This document shows positions 26,669 to 35,781 of a stretch of 64,000 nt of DNA, in pieces. Under the pieces are notes generated by a model. It was not told the origin of the DNA and made no database searches. It was given only the letters and a program-made list of their open reading frames with translations. Numbering within the stretch: the stretch's first letter is position 1; each line of letters opens with the position of its first letter. Source of the DNA: Rhizobium etli 8C-3 (GTDB lineage Bacteria > Pseudomonadota > Alphaproteobacteria > Rhizobiales > Rhizobiaceae); assembly GCF_001908375.1 (NCBI RefSeq), contig NZ_CP017244.1:1860001-1924000 (forward strand), read 5' to 3'. Position numbers and translations under genes: made by a program.

Positions 26669-28951
26669 TCAGATGGCGGCGACCGGCAAGTCGGGGAGCA
26701 GCTTGTCGAGCGTGATCGGAAACTCCCGCACGCGGATACCGGTGGCGTTGTGGACGGCGTTGGCGATCGCCGCACCCGAGCCGCAGACGCCGAGCTCGCC
26801 AAGCCCCTTGGCACCAAGCGGATTGGCCTTGTCATCGTATTCCTCGAGGAAGACGACCTCCATTTCCGCGACATCGCCGTTTACGGGGACATGATATTCG
26901 GCGAGATCGCGGTTGACGAAATGCCCGGAGCGCGGATCGAGCACCGTTTCCTCCATCAGCGCCGCACCGATCCCCCAGGCCATGCCGCCGAGGATTTGCG
27001 AGCGCGCTGTCTTGGCGTTGAGGATGCGGCCTGCGCCGATCACCGACAGCATCCGACGCATGCGGATCTCGCCCGTGTCGGCGTCGACTGAGACTTCCGC
27101 GAAATGCGCTCCATAGGAGTGCTGGGAATAAGTTCTATAGCGCTCCGTGTCGCGACCGGCGGCGACCGAGCCGGTGGCTTCAATGCCGTCGGGGGCAACT
27201 CTGCCGATGAGATCAGCCAGGCTTGCCGAATGGTCGCCGAGCCTGACCTCTCCGCCGACGAAGCTCGGCTTGACGCCGCCCGCGCCCCGGAGCGGTGAAA
27301 GATCGCTGGACAGTACGGCCTCGGTGATTCTCTCCTTAAGCGCATTGCAGGCGTGGTGCAGTGCCGAACCCGCACTCGACGCGCCCCACGAGCCGCCGGA
27401 GCCGGCCGTGCGCGGGAAGCGGCTGTCGCCGAGCTCGATCTTGACCGCCGCCATGGGCACGCCGAGGCTCTCCGCCGCGATCTGGGTGAGGATGGTATAG
27501 GTGCCGGTTCCGATATCGGTCATGTCGAGCTCAGCCGTGACCCGGCCAGTCGCATCAATTGCCACCCTGGCCGTCGTTGCGCCGATATAATTCGGCCGAA
27601 TGGCCGCCGCCATACCGTAACCAATAAGGTTGCGGCCTTCGCGGATGCTGCCCGGGGTCGGGTTGCGGCGTGCCCAGCCGAAGCGCCGCGCACCTTCCTG
27701 CATGCAGGCGATGAGGTTGCGCGTTGAAAACGGAACGCCGCGCTCCGGGTCCTTGGCAGGCTCGTTCCGGATCCTGAGCTCGATCGGATCGAGGCCGAGC
27801 CGTTCGGCAAGCTCATCCACGGCACATTCGAAGGCGAGCATGCCTGGGGCTTCGCCCGGCGAGCGCATCCATTCGCCGCGATTGACGTCGACGGGGACGA
27901 GCCGGTGACGGGTCAAACGGTTCGGTGCGGCATAGAGCGAGCGGGCGAATACCGCAGTCTGCTCGCAGAACTCCTCGAAGCTGGATGTCGCCGACCAGAC
28001 ATCATGCCCCATCGACGTCAGCCGCCCGTCGTAGTCCGCGCCAAGGCGCACCTGCTGGACCATCTCCGCCCGGTGACCGGCGTTGGCGAACATCTGCTGC
28101 CGTGTCAGCGCGACCTTGACCGGTCGCCTGAGCACCCTTGCGGCGAGCGCCGCCAGGACGGTGTCGGCGTGAATAATGAGCTTGGAACCGAAACCACCGC
28201 CGATGAACGGGCTGACGATGCGTATATGCTCTGGCCGAATGTCGAGCGTGCTGGCGAGGCCGGCGCGGAAGTTGGCAAGCGTTTGCGCGGAGGTGTAGAT
28301 CGTCACCTCGTCGCCCGACCAGACGGCAAGCGTCGCATGCGGCTCCATTGGATTGTGGTGCTGGTAGGGCGTCCTGTAGGTCGCATCGACCTTCACCGGA
28401 GCGGCATCGAAGGCGTCATCGAAGTCTCCGATTGCGCTGTCTGTCTCGAAACCGGCATTGGTGCGCTTAGGCGTGTAGGCGTCGGCGAGACGCTCCGAAA
28501 GATCGAATGCGCCGCGCTCCTCTTCGTAACGCACGCTGACGAGCCCCGCGCCGACGCGCGCCGCCTCGAACGTTTCCGCGACGACGAGCGCAACCGGCTC
28601 ATCGTAAAAGCGAACCCGATCGCTGTTGAGCATGGGCCTCGCGCGGGTGAAGACCTCCGGCACTGTGGGCGTGACCGCCGGTCCGAATTCCGGCTGGGCC
28701 GGTGCGTTCCGATAGGTCATGACATGAAGGACGCCGGGGGCCCGCTCGGCTTTGGCAGTGTCGATCTCGACGATACGCCCCTTCGCGATGGTCGCGCCGA
28801 GGATGCAGCCGTACGCTGCGCCTTCCACGGCATGTTCATAGGCGTAGGTCGCACGGCCGGTGACTTTGAGCGGCCCGTCGACGCGTGCGATCGGCTGGCC
28901 GATAAGGCGGGTCTCGGAAGAACGGTTTTCCGGGGTCGTGGTCTCTGTCAT
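26669..28951 (-). CDS. paoC: Molybdopterin-binding subunit of xanthine-oxidase-family aldehyde dehydrogenase (PaoC-like)
   Basis: 760 residues. Aldehyde oxidase/xanthine dehydrogenase large subunit: N-terminal IGQPIARVDGPLKVTGRATYAYE, then SPFIGGGFGSKL, RSPGEAPGMLAFECAVDELAE, GSGGSWGASSAGSALH, and the C-terminal GAKGLGELGVCGSGAAIANAV carrying the catalytic Glu of the molybdenum site. E. coli PaoC is about 730 residues. With PaoB and PaoA it forms a periplasmic aldehyde oxidoreductase that detoxifies aromatic aldehydes. Third gene of the operon, 9 nt after paoB. Confidence 0.92.
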   Translation of the reverse strand: MTETTTPENRSSETRLIGQPIARVDGPLKVTGRATYAYEHAVEGAAYGCILGATIAKGRIVEIDTAKAERAPGVLHVMTYRNAPAQPEFGPAVTPTVPEVFTRARPMLNSDRVRFYDEPVALVVAETFEAARVGAGLVSVRYEEERGAFDLSERLADAYTPKRTNAGFETDSAIGDFDDAFDAAPVKVDATYRTPYQHHNPMEPHATLAVWSGDEVTIYTSAQTLANFRAGLASTLDIRPEHIRIVSPFIGGGFGSKLIIHADTVLAALAARVLRRPVKVALTRQQMFANAGHRAEMVQQVRLGADYDGRLTSMGHDVWSATSSFEEFCEQTAVFARSLYAAPNRLTRHRLVPVDVNRGEWMRSPGEAPGMLAFECAVDELAERLGLDPIELRIRNEPAKDPERGVPFSTRNLIACMQEGARRFGWARRNPTPGSIREGRNLIGYGMAAAIRPNYIGATTARVAIDATGRVTAELDMTDIGTGTYTILTQIAAESLGVPMAAVKIELGDSRFPRTAGSGGSWGASSAGSALHHACNALKERITEAVLSSDLSPLRGAGGVKPSFVGGEVRLGDHSASLADLIGRVAPDGIEATGSVAAGRDTERYRTYSQHSYGAHFAEVSVDADTGEIRMRRMLSVIGAGRILNAKTARSQILGGMAWGIGAALMEETVLDPRSGHFVNRDLAEYHVPVNGDVAEMEVVFLEEYDDKANPLGAKGLGELGVCGSGAAIANAVHNATGIRVREFPITLDKLLPDLPVAAI

Positions 28952-28960
28952 CGTCTTACC

Positions 28961-29947
28961 TCATGCGCCTTCGACGGCCGCCGCGAGCGTCTGCCGTATG
29001 GTGCGTTTTGCCAGCGGGATCTTGAAATCATTGCCGCCGCGCCCCACCGCACCGGCGAGCGCGCTTTCGGCGGCCTCGGAAAAGGCGGGATCGGCGGCTG
29101 CCGCTCCGGCGAGCACGTATTCCGCTTCCGTCGTGCGCCACGGCTTCGGCGCAACGCCGCCGATCGCAACGCGCGCGCTCCGTATGCGATCGCCGCTCTT
29201 TTCGACAACAGCCGCGATCGAGACAAGCGCAAAGGCATAGGAAGCGCGGTCGCGCACCTTGCGGTAGAGCTGCCGGCCGGGTGGCGGGGGAGGCAAGGTG
29301 ACAGCCGCGATCATCTCGCCGTGACCGAGTGCCGTCTCGACATGCGGGGTCGAGCCCGGCAACCGGTGGAGGTCGCCGATGGGGATCGTCCGGGTCGTGC
29401 CGTCGGGGAGGACGGTTTCGACTAGAGCTTCGAGGGCGGACATGGCCACGGCCATGTCCGAAGGGTGCACGGCGATGCAGGCCTCACCGGCGCCAAGCAC
29501 CGCATGCATCCGGTTGAAGCCGTCAAGGGCCGCGCAGCCTGAACCTGGCTCGCGCTTGTTGCAGGGCATATTACGGTTGTAGAAATAGGGACAGCGCGTG
29601 CGCTGCAGGAGATTGCCGGCGGTCGAGGCCTTGTTGCGGATCTGGCCGGACGCTCCCGCCAGAAGCGCTTGCGAAAGCATCGGATATCGGGATCGCACCC
29701 GCGGATCGGCGGCGAGATCGCTGTTGCGGACTTGTGCCCCGATCCGAAGGCCGCCCTCCGGCGTCTCCCGGATTTGGTCGAGTGGCAGCCGACTGACATC
29801 GACGAGGTTTGTCGGCCGCTCGATCTCCAGCTTCATCAAATCGAGAAGATTGGTGCCGCCGCTGATGAACGTGGCTTCAGGCTTGGCCGCCACTGCAACG
29901 GCTGCCTCCTTCACGCTGCTTGCGCGCTCGTAGGTAAAGGGCTGCAT
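28961..29947 (-). CDS. paoB: FAD-binding subunit of aldehyde oxidoreductase (PaoB-like)
   Basis: 328 residues. FAD-binding fold with [45 protein letters not shown], and [22 protein letters not shown]. The Cys-containing segments ([24 protein letters not shown]) match the extra 4Fe-4S cluster insert of PaoB-type subunits. Start ATG 29947, 5 nt after paoA. Transfers electrons from the PaoA clusters to FAD. Confidence 0.9.
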   Translation of the reverse strand: MQPFTYERASSVKEAAVAVAAKPEATFISGGTNLLDLMKLEIERPTNLVDVSRLPLDQIRETPEGGLRIGAQVRNSDLAADPRVRSRYPMLSQALLAGASGQIRNKASTAGNLLQRTRCPYFYNRNMPCNKREPGSGCAALDGFNRMHAVLGAGEACIAVHPSDMAVAMSALEALVETVLPDGTTRTIPIGDLHRLPGSTPHVETALGHGEMIAAVTLPPPPPGRQLYRKVRDRASYAFALVSIAAVVEKSGDRIRSARVAIGGVAPKPWRTTEAEYVLAGAAAADPAFSEAAESALAGAVGRGGNDFKIPLAKRTIRQTLAAAVEGA

Positions 29948-29952
29948 GGGGC

Positions 29953-30609
29953 TCAAACCTCTTCGGCTGCGTCGCGGACGGCGGCGACGATGTTGGGATA
30001 GGCGGCGCAACGGCATAGATTGCCACTCATGCGCTCGCGGATCTCTGCTTCGGTAAGCGCCGCCGGCCCGGAGGTCACATCCATACTTGCATGGCTCGGC
30101 CAGCCAGCCCTGACTTCATCGAGCATTCCCACGGCCGAACAGATCTGACCCGGTGTGCAATAGCCGCACTGGAAGCCGTCATGGGCGACGAAGGCGGCCT
30201 GGACAGGATGCAATTTCTCGCCGTCGGCGAGTCCCTCGATTGTCGTGATCTCATCGTCTTCATGCTGGGCTGCAAGCGACAGGCAGGAATTGATCCGTCG
30301 GCCATTCACGAGAACCGTGCAGGCGCCACACTGGCCGTGGTCGCAACCCTTTTTCGAGCCGGTCAGGCCGAGATTGTTTCGCAGGGCATCCAGCAGGGTC
30401 GTGCGCGGGTCGAGCTCCAGGGCATGCTCCGTCGCGTTGATCCTGAAACGCATCGGTATTCTCGATATCGGCGTCGTGACGCGCTCGGCGGCCATGGTGG
30501 CGACAGCGTCCTGAGCGCCGACGGGCAATCCGGATGCCACGAGGAGGCAGGTCGCTGCTCCGCCTTCCAACACCGCCCGGCGCGTAATCCAGTAGTCCGT
30601 TTCAGCCAT
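29953..30609 (-). CDS. paoA: 2Fe-2S subunit of aldehyde oxidoreductase with Tat signal (PaoA-like)
   Basis: 218 residues. N-terminal [20 protein letters not shown] is a twin-arginine export signal, so the complex is probably periplasmic. First cluster [21 protein letters not shown]; second cluster [11 protein letters not shown] and [15 protein letters not shown] 30609 has GGGAG seven bases ahead. First gene of paoABC, 133 nt after the AraC stop. The maturation gene paoD (XdhC-like) is not in the window next to it. Confidence 0.93.
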   Translation of the reverse strand: MAETDYWITRRAVLEGGAATCLLVASGLPVGAQDAVATMAAERVTTPISRIPMRFRINATEHALELDPRTTLLDALRNNLGLTGSKKGCDHGQCGACTVLVNGRRINSCLSLAAQHEDDEITTIEGLADGEKLHPVQAAFVAHDGFQCGYCTPGQICSAVGMLDEVRAGWPSHASMDVTSGPAALTEAEIRERMSGNLCRCAAYPNIVAAVRDAAEEV

Positions 30610-30716
30610 GAATGATCTCCCAGTCACAGCAGCTCGAACCGGCAAGGGTATCCATCCCGGCGAACTGGTGTGCTTGTTTGCTTCGACATGCGGGACTTGG
30701 GAGTGTGGAAGACCGC

Positions 30717-30730
30717 TTTCTTGCAAGAAA
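30717..30730. promoter_or_regulatory. Perfect 14-bp palindrome between araC-type gene and paoA
   Basis: TTTCTTGCAAGAAA, fully self-complementary, 108 nt before the paoA start and 12 nt after the regulator stop. Could be an operator or part of a hairpin. Confidence 0.4.
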
Positions 30731-30742
30731 CCGGACACGCTG

Positions 30743-31624
30743 TCAGGATCCGGGAGAAAAGTGCAGTCGGTATGTCCGCGGGGTGATGCCCTTGAGGCGG
30801 CGGAAGGTTGTGGTGAGGTGGCTCTGGCTGGAGAAGCCGAGGCGGAATGCGATCGCGCCTATCGCCACACTGGGATCGCGCAGCAGCAGTTCCGCCCTTC
30901 TTACGCGTTCTTCGAGGATATAGGCATAGGGCGGCCGGCCGGTCGTCTCCTTGAAACGACGCGCGAAGGTATCCACCGGCATCCCGGCAATGGCTGCCAC
31001 TTCCCTCAGCGAGATATCGGAGGCGATGTGGGCCTCGATGTAGTCGCGGACACGCTCGAACGTCCGGCGTCCAAGGCCGCGGTTCTGGGTCGGAACCCGA
31101 TTCCCGCTCAAGCCAGCCATACGCAAACCGACGAAGGATACCAGATGCTCGACATAGACGGTGTCCGGCCGGTGGCCGAATGACATCTCGGTGCAAAGCG
31201 ATCGCAAAAGCGTGCCGATGACCGCGTCGCTCCCGTTTACCAGCATCGGAATGTCGCGCAGGCGTTCCAAAGCCGGCAGCGCAAGTTCGGGATCAATCCA
31301 CAAGGCGGAGTAACAGAGGTCTACGTCGCGGTAGAACCCGATGCGTTCGGCACCCGCGGGAACAAAAGTGAGAACCCCGGGCCGGTCCTGCCCGTCGTAA
31401 AGAGCCTTGCCCTCGGTGCGGATCGATGTCCGGGAGGTGCTTCCCCCGTCCGTCAGCACGATCAGATGGTGGGGCGCCGTCCAGCGAAGTTCTGCTTCCT
31501 GGCAAACCCAGCGCCGACTGTCGAATACGACGGAGGAACCGATCCAGGACGCACTTTGCAGCGGTACTGTTTGTTCTTCCCGGGCCCGGATACGTCCGTC
31601 GCCAACCAATGGTCTGAATGACAT
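30743..31624 (-). CDS. AraC-family transcriptional regulator
   Basis: 293 residues from ATG 31624 (GGAG seven bases ahead; further in-frame starts at 31684 and 31702). N-terminal cupin-like sensor (LIVLTDGGSTSRTSIRTEGKALYDG, GVLTFVPAGAERIGFYRD), C-terminal double HTH: ISLREVAAIAGMPVDTFARRFKETTGRPPYAYI and VAIGAIAFRLGFSSQSHLTTTFRRLKGITPRTYR. Same direction as and just upstream of paoABC, which it probably controls. Confidence 0.9.
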   Translation of the reverse strand: MSFRPLVGDGRIRAREEQTVPLQSASWIGSSVVFDSRRWVCQEAELRWTAPHHLIVLTDGGSTSRTSIRTEGKALYDGQDRPGVLTFVPAGAERIGFYRDVDLCYSALWIDPELALPALERLRDIPMLVNGSDAVIGTLLRSLCTEMSFGHRPDTVYVEHLVSFVGLRMAGLSGNRVPTQNRGLGRRTFERVRDYIEAHIASDISLREVAAIAGMPVDTFARRFKETTGRPPYAYILEERVRRAELLLRDPSVAIGAIAFRLGFSSQSHLTTTFRRLKGITPRTYRLHFSPGS

Positions 31625-32065
31625 CGCTAAACTCCGTTGGCTTGCTTCTGGCACTTTGGCGACTGCCCCAGCAGCACGTTGCATCGGAGCGTCGTCGACC
31701 ACACGCGACAGTCATAGGAACAACGGTTTGGCCATAACAGCCACCAGCCGCTCAAGAATGTTCAACGATCTGTGACCATCGATGAGCTGCAGCCGTCACC
31801 GCCGAGCCCGGCCGGCATCGAAAAATCTTCACCGAAGACGACCTTGGCCCGCCCGGGTCATGAATGGCAGCCCTACGCCAGCAACTGCCCTTTCCGACCC
31901 CCGCGCCGGAATCCCGACAAGGTCGAACCGTCCGAAAGAACCGCCCTCTCCCCCTCAACGAATTAATTGACACTCCAACCAAAACAGCGCTCCGTGGTTC
32001 GACGGGGACGGATTTTGGCACTCTTGGTTGATGCCGGCCTTCGCCGTCACGATAGGGAGGATGCA
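31625..32065. other. Divergent intergenic region
   Basis: 441 nt between the AraC-type gene and the small protein at 32066. No convincing gene; short frames have non-protein-like composition. It must carry the promoters of both flanking genes, which I cannot place with confidence. Confidence 0.4.
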
Positions 32066-32332
32066 ATGCCGACAGTCATTGGCCACCATAACATTACAAA
32101 GGGCGCGAAGCACTGGCTCGACTCACCGAAGCGCAAAGAGCTTTTTGGTCCGCTCGGCGTGACCAACATACGAACATTTGTAGATCCACAAAATCCGACT
32201 CGGGTGGCCGTTCTTATGGACGTTCCGGACATGGACGCCATGATGAAAGCTATGCAGAGCAAGGAAGCCGCGGATGCGATGGCCTTCGACGGAGTGGTGC
32301 CAGAGTCCTTGGTCATCCTGGTCGAAACGTAA
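32066..32332 (+). CDS. Small protein of unknown function
   Basis: 88 residues. ATG 32066 has AGGGAGG (32054-32060) five bases ahead. The sequence (KRKELFGPLGVTNIRTFVDPQNPTRVAVLMDVPDMDAMMKAM) has a beta-alpha-beta look and resembles small ferredoxin-fold proteins related to ABM/muconolactone-isomerase-like families, but no catalytic residue can be named. Stands alone. Confidence 0.7.
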   Translation: MPTVIGHHNITKGAKHWLDSPKRKELFGPLGVTNIRTFVDPQNPTRVAVLMDVPDMDAMMKAMQSKEAADAMAFDGVVPESLVILVET

Positions 32333-32894
32333 AGGTGATCGCTTCTCTGGCCAAGGTTAGAAGGGTTGGTCAGCGATTGCTGTGCGTTTCTGCGCGTGAG
32401 CGACGACGTTGGTCTCGGTCGCGCCAAGATCAGCCGCCCAAGCTTGCGCGACCTGATGCCGGCTCATGTCCGCAAACCAACTATTCCGCGCGTTCACGCT
32501 GGACTTCCGCTTGCCACCCGATTGGGACACAGAACGCTCCATTGCGGTATAATCCGAGCCTATGCGCCGACCGGCTCGTTCGCGCCAACTGTTGAGGCTG
32601 AGCGCGGAGACAATCAACGTCCTGTTATGGGGCCGTGTAGCGGCCAGTCCGCCTTCGTGAAGAGTTCCAGGCGACATAGAGTCTCGACTGAAATCCGAGC
32701 TCTCAACGTGGTCATCGGATTCAAAGTGGGGCTGCGGCGTGCTGAACTAGAGTTGTTTGAAAGGCGATTGGTAACCGCCCGCGCCGACTATGGCCGGGAG
32801 CATGACCTGTCCGCCTGGTGATGGCGAGGATTGGCCGCTACGTTGCCATCGGCGAATGTTTTCGCCGACGGCCGGTGTGATGGATTGATTTCGC
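32333..32894. other. Intergenic stretch without a recognisable gene
   Basis: 562 nt. A plus-strand frame (32366-32821) and a minus-strand frame (32357-32677) are open, but neither has a ribosome binding site or protein-like sequence. I see no repeat or transposase remnant. Confidence 0.4.
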
Positions 32895-33974
32895 CTAGGC
32901 CAGATGCTGGCCGAAGAACTCGCCGATCCGGTCGAACGGAATCTTGTCCATCTGGTCGTAGAGATCAGTGTGGTTGGCGTCCGGAATGATCATGAGTTCC
33001 TTCGGCTCCGCCGCGGTGGCGAAAGCGGTTTCGCTGAAGTAGCGTGAATGAGCCTTTTCGCCATGGATGAGGAGCACCGGGCGTGGGGAGATTTCAGCGA
33101 TGTAGGTCAAGATCGGCATGTTCATGAACGACAGCGGCGTCGTTAGGCTCCACGATGCGTTCGAGTTGACCGCCCGAGGATGGAAGCCGCGCGGTGTCTT
33201 GTAATAGTCGGCGTATTCTACGACGAACTGAGGCTCGCCACCCTTCAGCTCGAGTGAGACGGGGCCATAGGCGGGGTTACCCTTCTCGGCGTCCCGCCAG
33301 CGCTGCTGGCTGAGTTGCACCAGCGTCTGCCCACGCTGTTCCAGCGTCACGCTGTCGTTGTAGCCCTTCGACATGACCCGGGTCATGTCGTACATGGTGC
33401 TGGCCACGACGGCCTTGACGCGCTTGTCTGCGGCGACGGCGTTCAGCGCCATGCCGCCCCAGCCGCAGATGCCGATGACACCGATCCGCTCGCGGTCGAC
33501 GACGGACTGTAGGCCCAGATAATCCACGGCGGCACTGAAGTCCTCCGTGTTGATGTCCGGCGAGGCGATGTTGCGGGGCTCGCCACCGCTTTCGCCGGTG
33601 TAGGACGGATCAAACGCCAGCGTCACGAATCCGCGCTCCGCCATCGTCTGAGCGTACAATCCTGAAGACTGCTCCTTCACAGCACCGAACGGACCGCCGA
33701 CGGCAAGAGCTGCCAAGGGCTCGTTTCCACGCTTCTTCGGCAGGTACAGGTCTCCAGCCAATGTGATGCCGTACCGATTTTTGAACGATACCTTCTGGTG
33801 ATCGACATTGTCGCTCTTCGGGAACACCTTGTCCCAGGAGGAGGTCTGGGCGAGTGCCTGAGTCGCTGTTGCAGCCGGGATCATGCTCATCGCCGCAACG
33901 GCGACGCCCGTCGCTTTCATCAGGCTCCGCCTGCTCGTATTGCAGGTGTCGGCAGTCGCGATTTGCTTGCTCAT
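32895..33974 (-). CDS. Exported alpha/beta-hydrolase-fold protein (YcjY-like) with Tat signal
   Basis: 359 residues from the ATG at 33974 (AGGAG eight bases ahead; ATG 33980 also possible). N-terminal SRRSLMKATGVAVAAMSM is a twin-arginine signal with cleavage near ALA-QT. Core: LAGDLYLPKK, FGAVKEQSSGLYAQTMAERGF, FDPSYTGESGGEPRN, and the nucleophile elbow VIGICGWGGMAL, where the usual Ser position is Trp and a Cys lies two residues before. The later VLLIHGEKAHSRYFSE and IPDANHTDLYD supply the His. Family hydrolases act on small esters or peptides; activity here is uncertain. Confidence 0.85.
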   Translation of the reverse strand: MSKQIATADTCNTSRRSLMKATGVAVAAMSMIPAATATQALAQTSSWDKVFPKSDNVDHQKVSFKNRYGITLAGDLYLPKKRGNEPLAALAVGGPFGAVKEQSSGLYAQTMAERGFVTLAFDPSYTGESGGEPRNIASPDINTEDFSAAVDYLGLQSVVDRERIGVIGICGWGGMALNAVAADKRVKAVVASTMYDMTRVMSKGYNDSVTLEQRGQTLVQLSQQRWRDAEKGNPAYGPVSLELKGGEPQFVVEYADYYKTPRGFHPRAVNSNASWSLTTPLSFMNMPILTYIAEISPRPVLLIHGEKAHSRYFSETAFATAAEPKELMIIPDANHTDLYDQMDKIPFDRIGEFFGQHLA

Positions 33975-34000
33975 AGTCATTTCTCCTGTGCCAATGATGT

Positions 34001-34468
34001 CTATTGGATGCGCTCGATGCGCAGCGGGAATTCCCCCGGAACGTGCAGCGCCTGAAAACCTTCGTCGAACCGTCCCAGGCGGATCAAACCCGGGTACTTG
34101 TAGTCGGCGTAGAACATCGCGAGGTTACCCCAGGGCATGTAGTAGCAGAGGTCGTAAGGCTGCTCGTTGCTGAACGGCCCATGACCTTCCACCGTCAATT
34201 TTCGAGGGAGGTAGGCGATCTTCTCGTTGGACCCGAAATCCTCGATCTTGAGATTGAGCGGAAGCATGGAGGCAAAGTCGCGCGCCGACGGATTGTCGTA
34301 CAGCGTCGCGGTCATGGTATGGTCTGCGAAAGTGAACTTGATTCTCACGTCAGTCCGCTCCTGGTTGTTGGGATCGCTCCGGCCGAAGCTACGGCCGGGG
34401 AAAGCGCGGATCACCATCGCCACCACCAGCTGTTCACGGCGGGTCGACAGGCGCAGTCGCATGCTCAT
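34001..34468 (-). CDS. Cyclophilin-like-fold protein
   Basis: 155 residues. RIKFTFADHTMTATLYDNPSARDFASMLPLNLKIEDFG and PWGNLAMFYADYKYPGLIRLGRF match the small bacterial cyclophilin-like family (Cyclophil_like); these lack the residues of true prolyl isomerases. ATG 34468 overlaps the MFS stop (ATGA), with AAGGAG ahead, so the two are translationally coupled. The hydrolase gene follows after 26 nt, giving a three-gene operon MFS-cyclophilin-like-hydrolase. Confidence 0.75.
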   Translation of the reverse strand: MSMRLRLSTRREQLVVAMVIRAFPGRSFGRSDPNNQERTDVRIKFTFADHTMTATLYDNPSARDFASMLPLNLKIEDFGSNEKIAYLPRKLTVEGHGPFSNEQPYDLCYYMPWGNLAMFYADYKYPGLIRLGRFDEGFQALHVPGEFPLRIERIQ

Positions 34469-35652
34469 GATCTTCTCCTTGTCACTCGCCACGCGACGAA
34501 GGATGCAAGGGAGGAGCCGAACAGCAAGATCGCGCTCAGCGTGAATGTGGACCGCCAGCCCATGGCGTCGAAAAGGAGTCCGCCAGCCGACGCCCCGGCT
34601 TTAATAGCGAGTTGAATCACAGCGACCTGTAGTCCCCCGCCCGCCTCGGCGTCGTCAGGAAGAACGCGGCTCAACCAAGTTCCCCAGCCAACTGGCGCGG
34701 CAGTGCCGAGAAAACCCCAGCCGACAAGGGCCGCGAAGACGGGAACTTCCATGTCGCCCGTGGCGATCATCGACAGAGCGATACAGGCCATCATCGACGG
34801 GATGATCATGAGAATGCCGAACAGGCGATGTTCCAGCAGCCGGCCGATAACCCAGGTCCCTACTATACCTGCCAATCCTACGACAAGGAGCGCGAGTGAG
34901 AGAGTCTCTATTCCAAAATGCGTCACCTGCTCCAGGAACGGCCGAAGATAGGTAAAAAGTGCGAACTGTCCCATGAACAGCAGCAGGATTGCGACCATGC
35001 CCAGAGCGACCGGCAGACGCCGCAGTAGCCGAAAAACATCAAGCGAGCCCCGGTCGCGTCGCGGATGAAGCGCAGGCAAGCTGATCCATTGCCAGACAAG
35101 AGCAAATAGCGCGACAGGAACGACGAGGAAAAATGCTCCCCGCCATCCGACATGCGAACCAAGCAGGCTCCCGAGCGGAGCCGAGACAGTGGCTGCGATC
35201 GCGTTGCCACCGTTTAGCAATGCCAGCGCCTTCGGCACCTGATCGCTGGAGACCAGACGCATCAGGATCGCGGTGGACATCGACCAGAATCCGCCGATCG
35301 CGATGCCGAGCAACGCGCGGCCCAGCATTAGGATGAGGTATGACGGCGCGAATGTAACCAAGACGCCCGACAGCATCAAAATTATCGTCAGGCCGAGCAC
35401 CACCACACGCCGATCTAGGCGCTGGGTAAGAGTGGCGATGAACAAGCTGGTCAAGACCGCGAAGATACCGGAAACTGAAATTGCCTGTCCGGCATTGCCC
35501 TCCGTCACACCGAGATCGGCCGCGATCGGCGTCAGCAGGCTTACGGGCATGAACTCCGAAGCGATCAGCACGAACACGCACAGAGCCATCGAGAAGACGG
35601 CGCTCCACGCCGGGCGGCGGCTGTCGATGTTCTCATTGCAAGTCAGCGTCAT
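34465..35652 (-). CDS. MFS transporter, DHA1 family (AraJ-like efflux)
   Basis: 395 residues, twelve predicted helices. Hallmarks: SEFMPVSLLTPIAADLGVTEGNAGQ near helix 1, TQRLDRRVVVLG (motif A-like loop 2-3) and GRALLGIAIGGFWSMS in helix 4. Resembles proton-driven drug, sugar or nucleoside exporters. Divergent from a LysR gene that likely controls it, and coupled to the cyclophilin-like gene. Confidence 0.9.
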   Translation of the reverse strand: MTLTCNENIDSRRPAWSAVFSMALCVFVLIASEFMPVSLLTPIAADLGVTEGNAGQAISVSGIFAVLTSLFIATLTQRLDRRVVVLGLTIILMLSGVLVTFAPSYLILMLGRALLGIAIGGFWSMSTAILMRLVSSDQVPKALALLNGGNAIAATVSAPLGSLLGSHVGWRGAFFLVVPVALFALVWQWISLPALHPRRDRGSLDVFRLLRRLPVALGMVAILLLFMGQFALFTYLRPFLEQVTHFGIETLSLALLVVGLAGIVGTWVIGRLLEHRLFGILMIIPSMMACIALSMIATGDMEVPVFAALVGWGFLGTAAPVGWGTWLSRVLPDDAEAGGGLQVAVIQLAIKAGASAGGLLFDAMGWRSTFTLSAILLFGSSLASFVAWRVTRRRS

Positions 35653-35729
35653 GTGCCTCGATCCCGGTCGAAACTTCTATTGCTTCTTCCTGCGAGGAAG
35701 ATATTGACGAAGGACTTTGCGGACAATCC

Positions 35730-35743
35730 ATGCTAATTCGCAT
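35730..35743. promoter_or_regulatory. Inverted repeat in the MFS/LysR divergent region
   Basis: ATGC-N6-GCAT, 39 nt before the LysR start. The symmetry, with T and A flanking, resembles a LysR-type box. Confidence 0.35.
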
Positions 35744-35781
35744 GAACTTATCCAAATCCGATATCAATCGAGGTGCGGCCG

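Noticed and set aside
32366..32821. Plus-strand open frame in the gap before the hydrolase gene
   Set aside because: No ribosome binding site and no recognisable fold; composition fits a chance frame.
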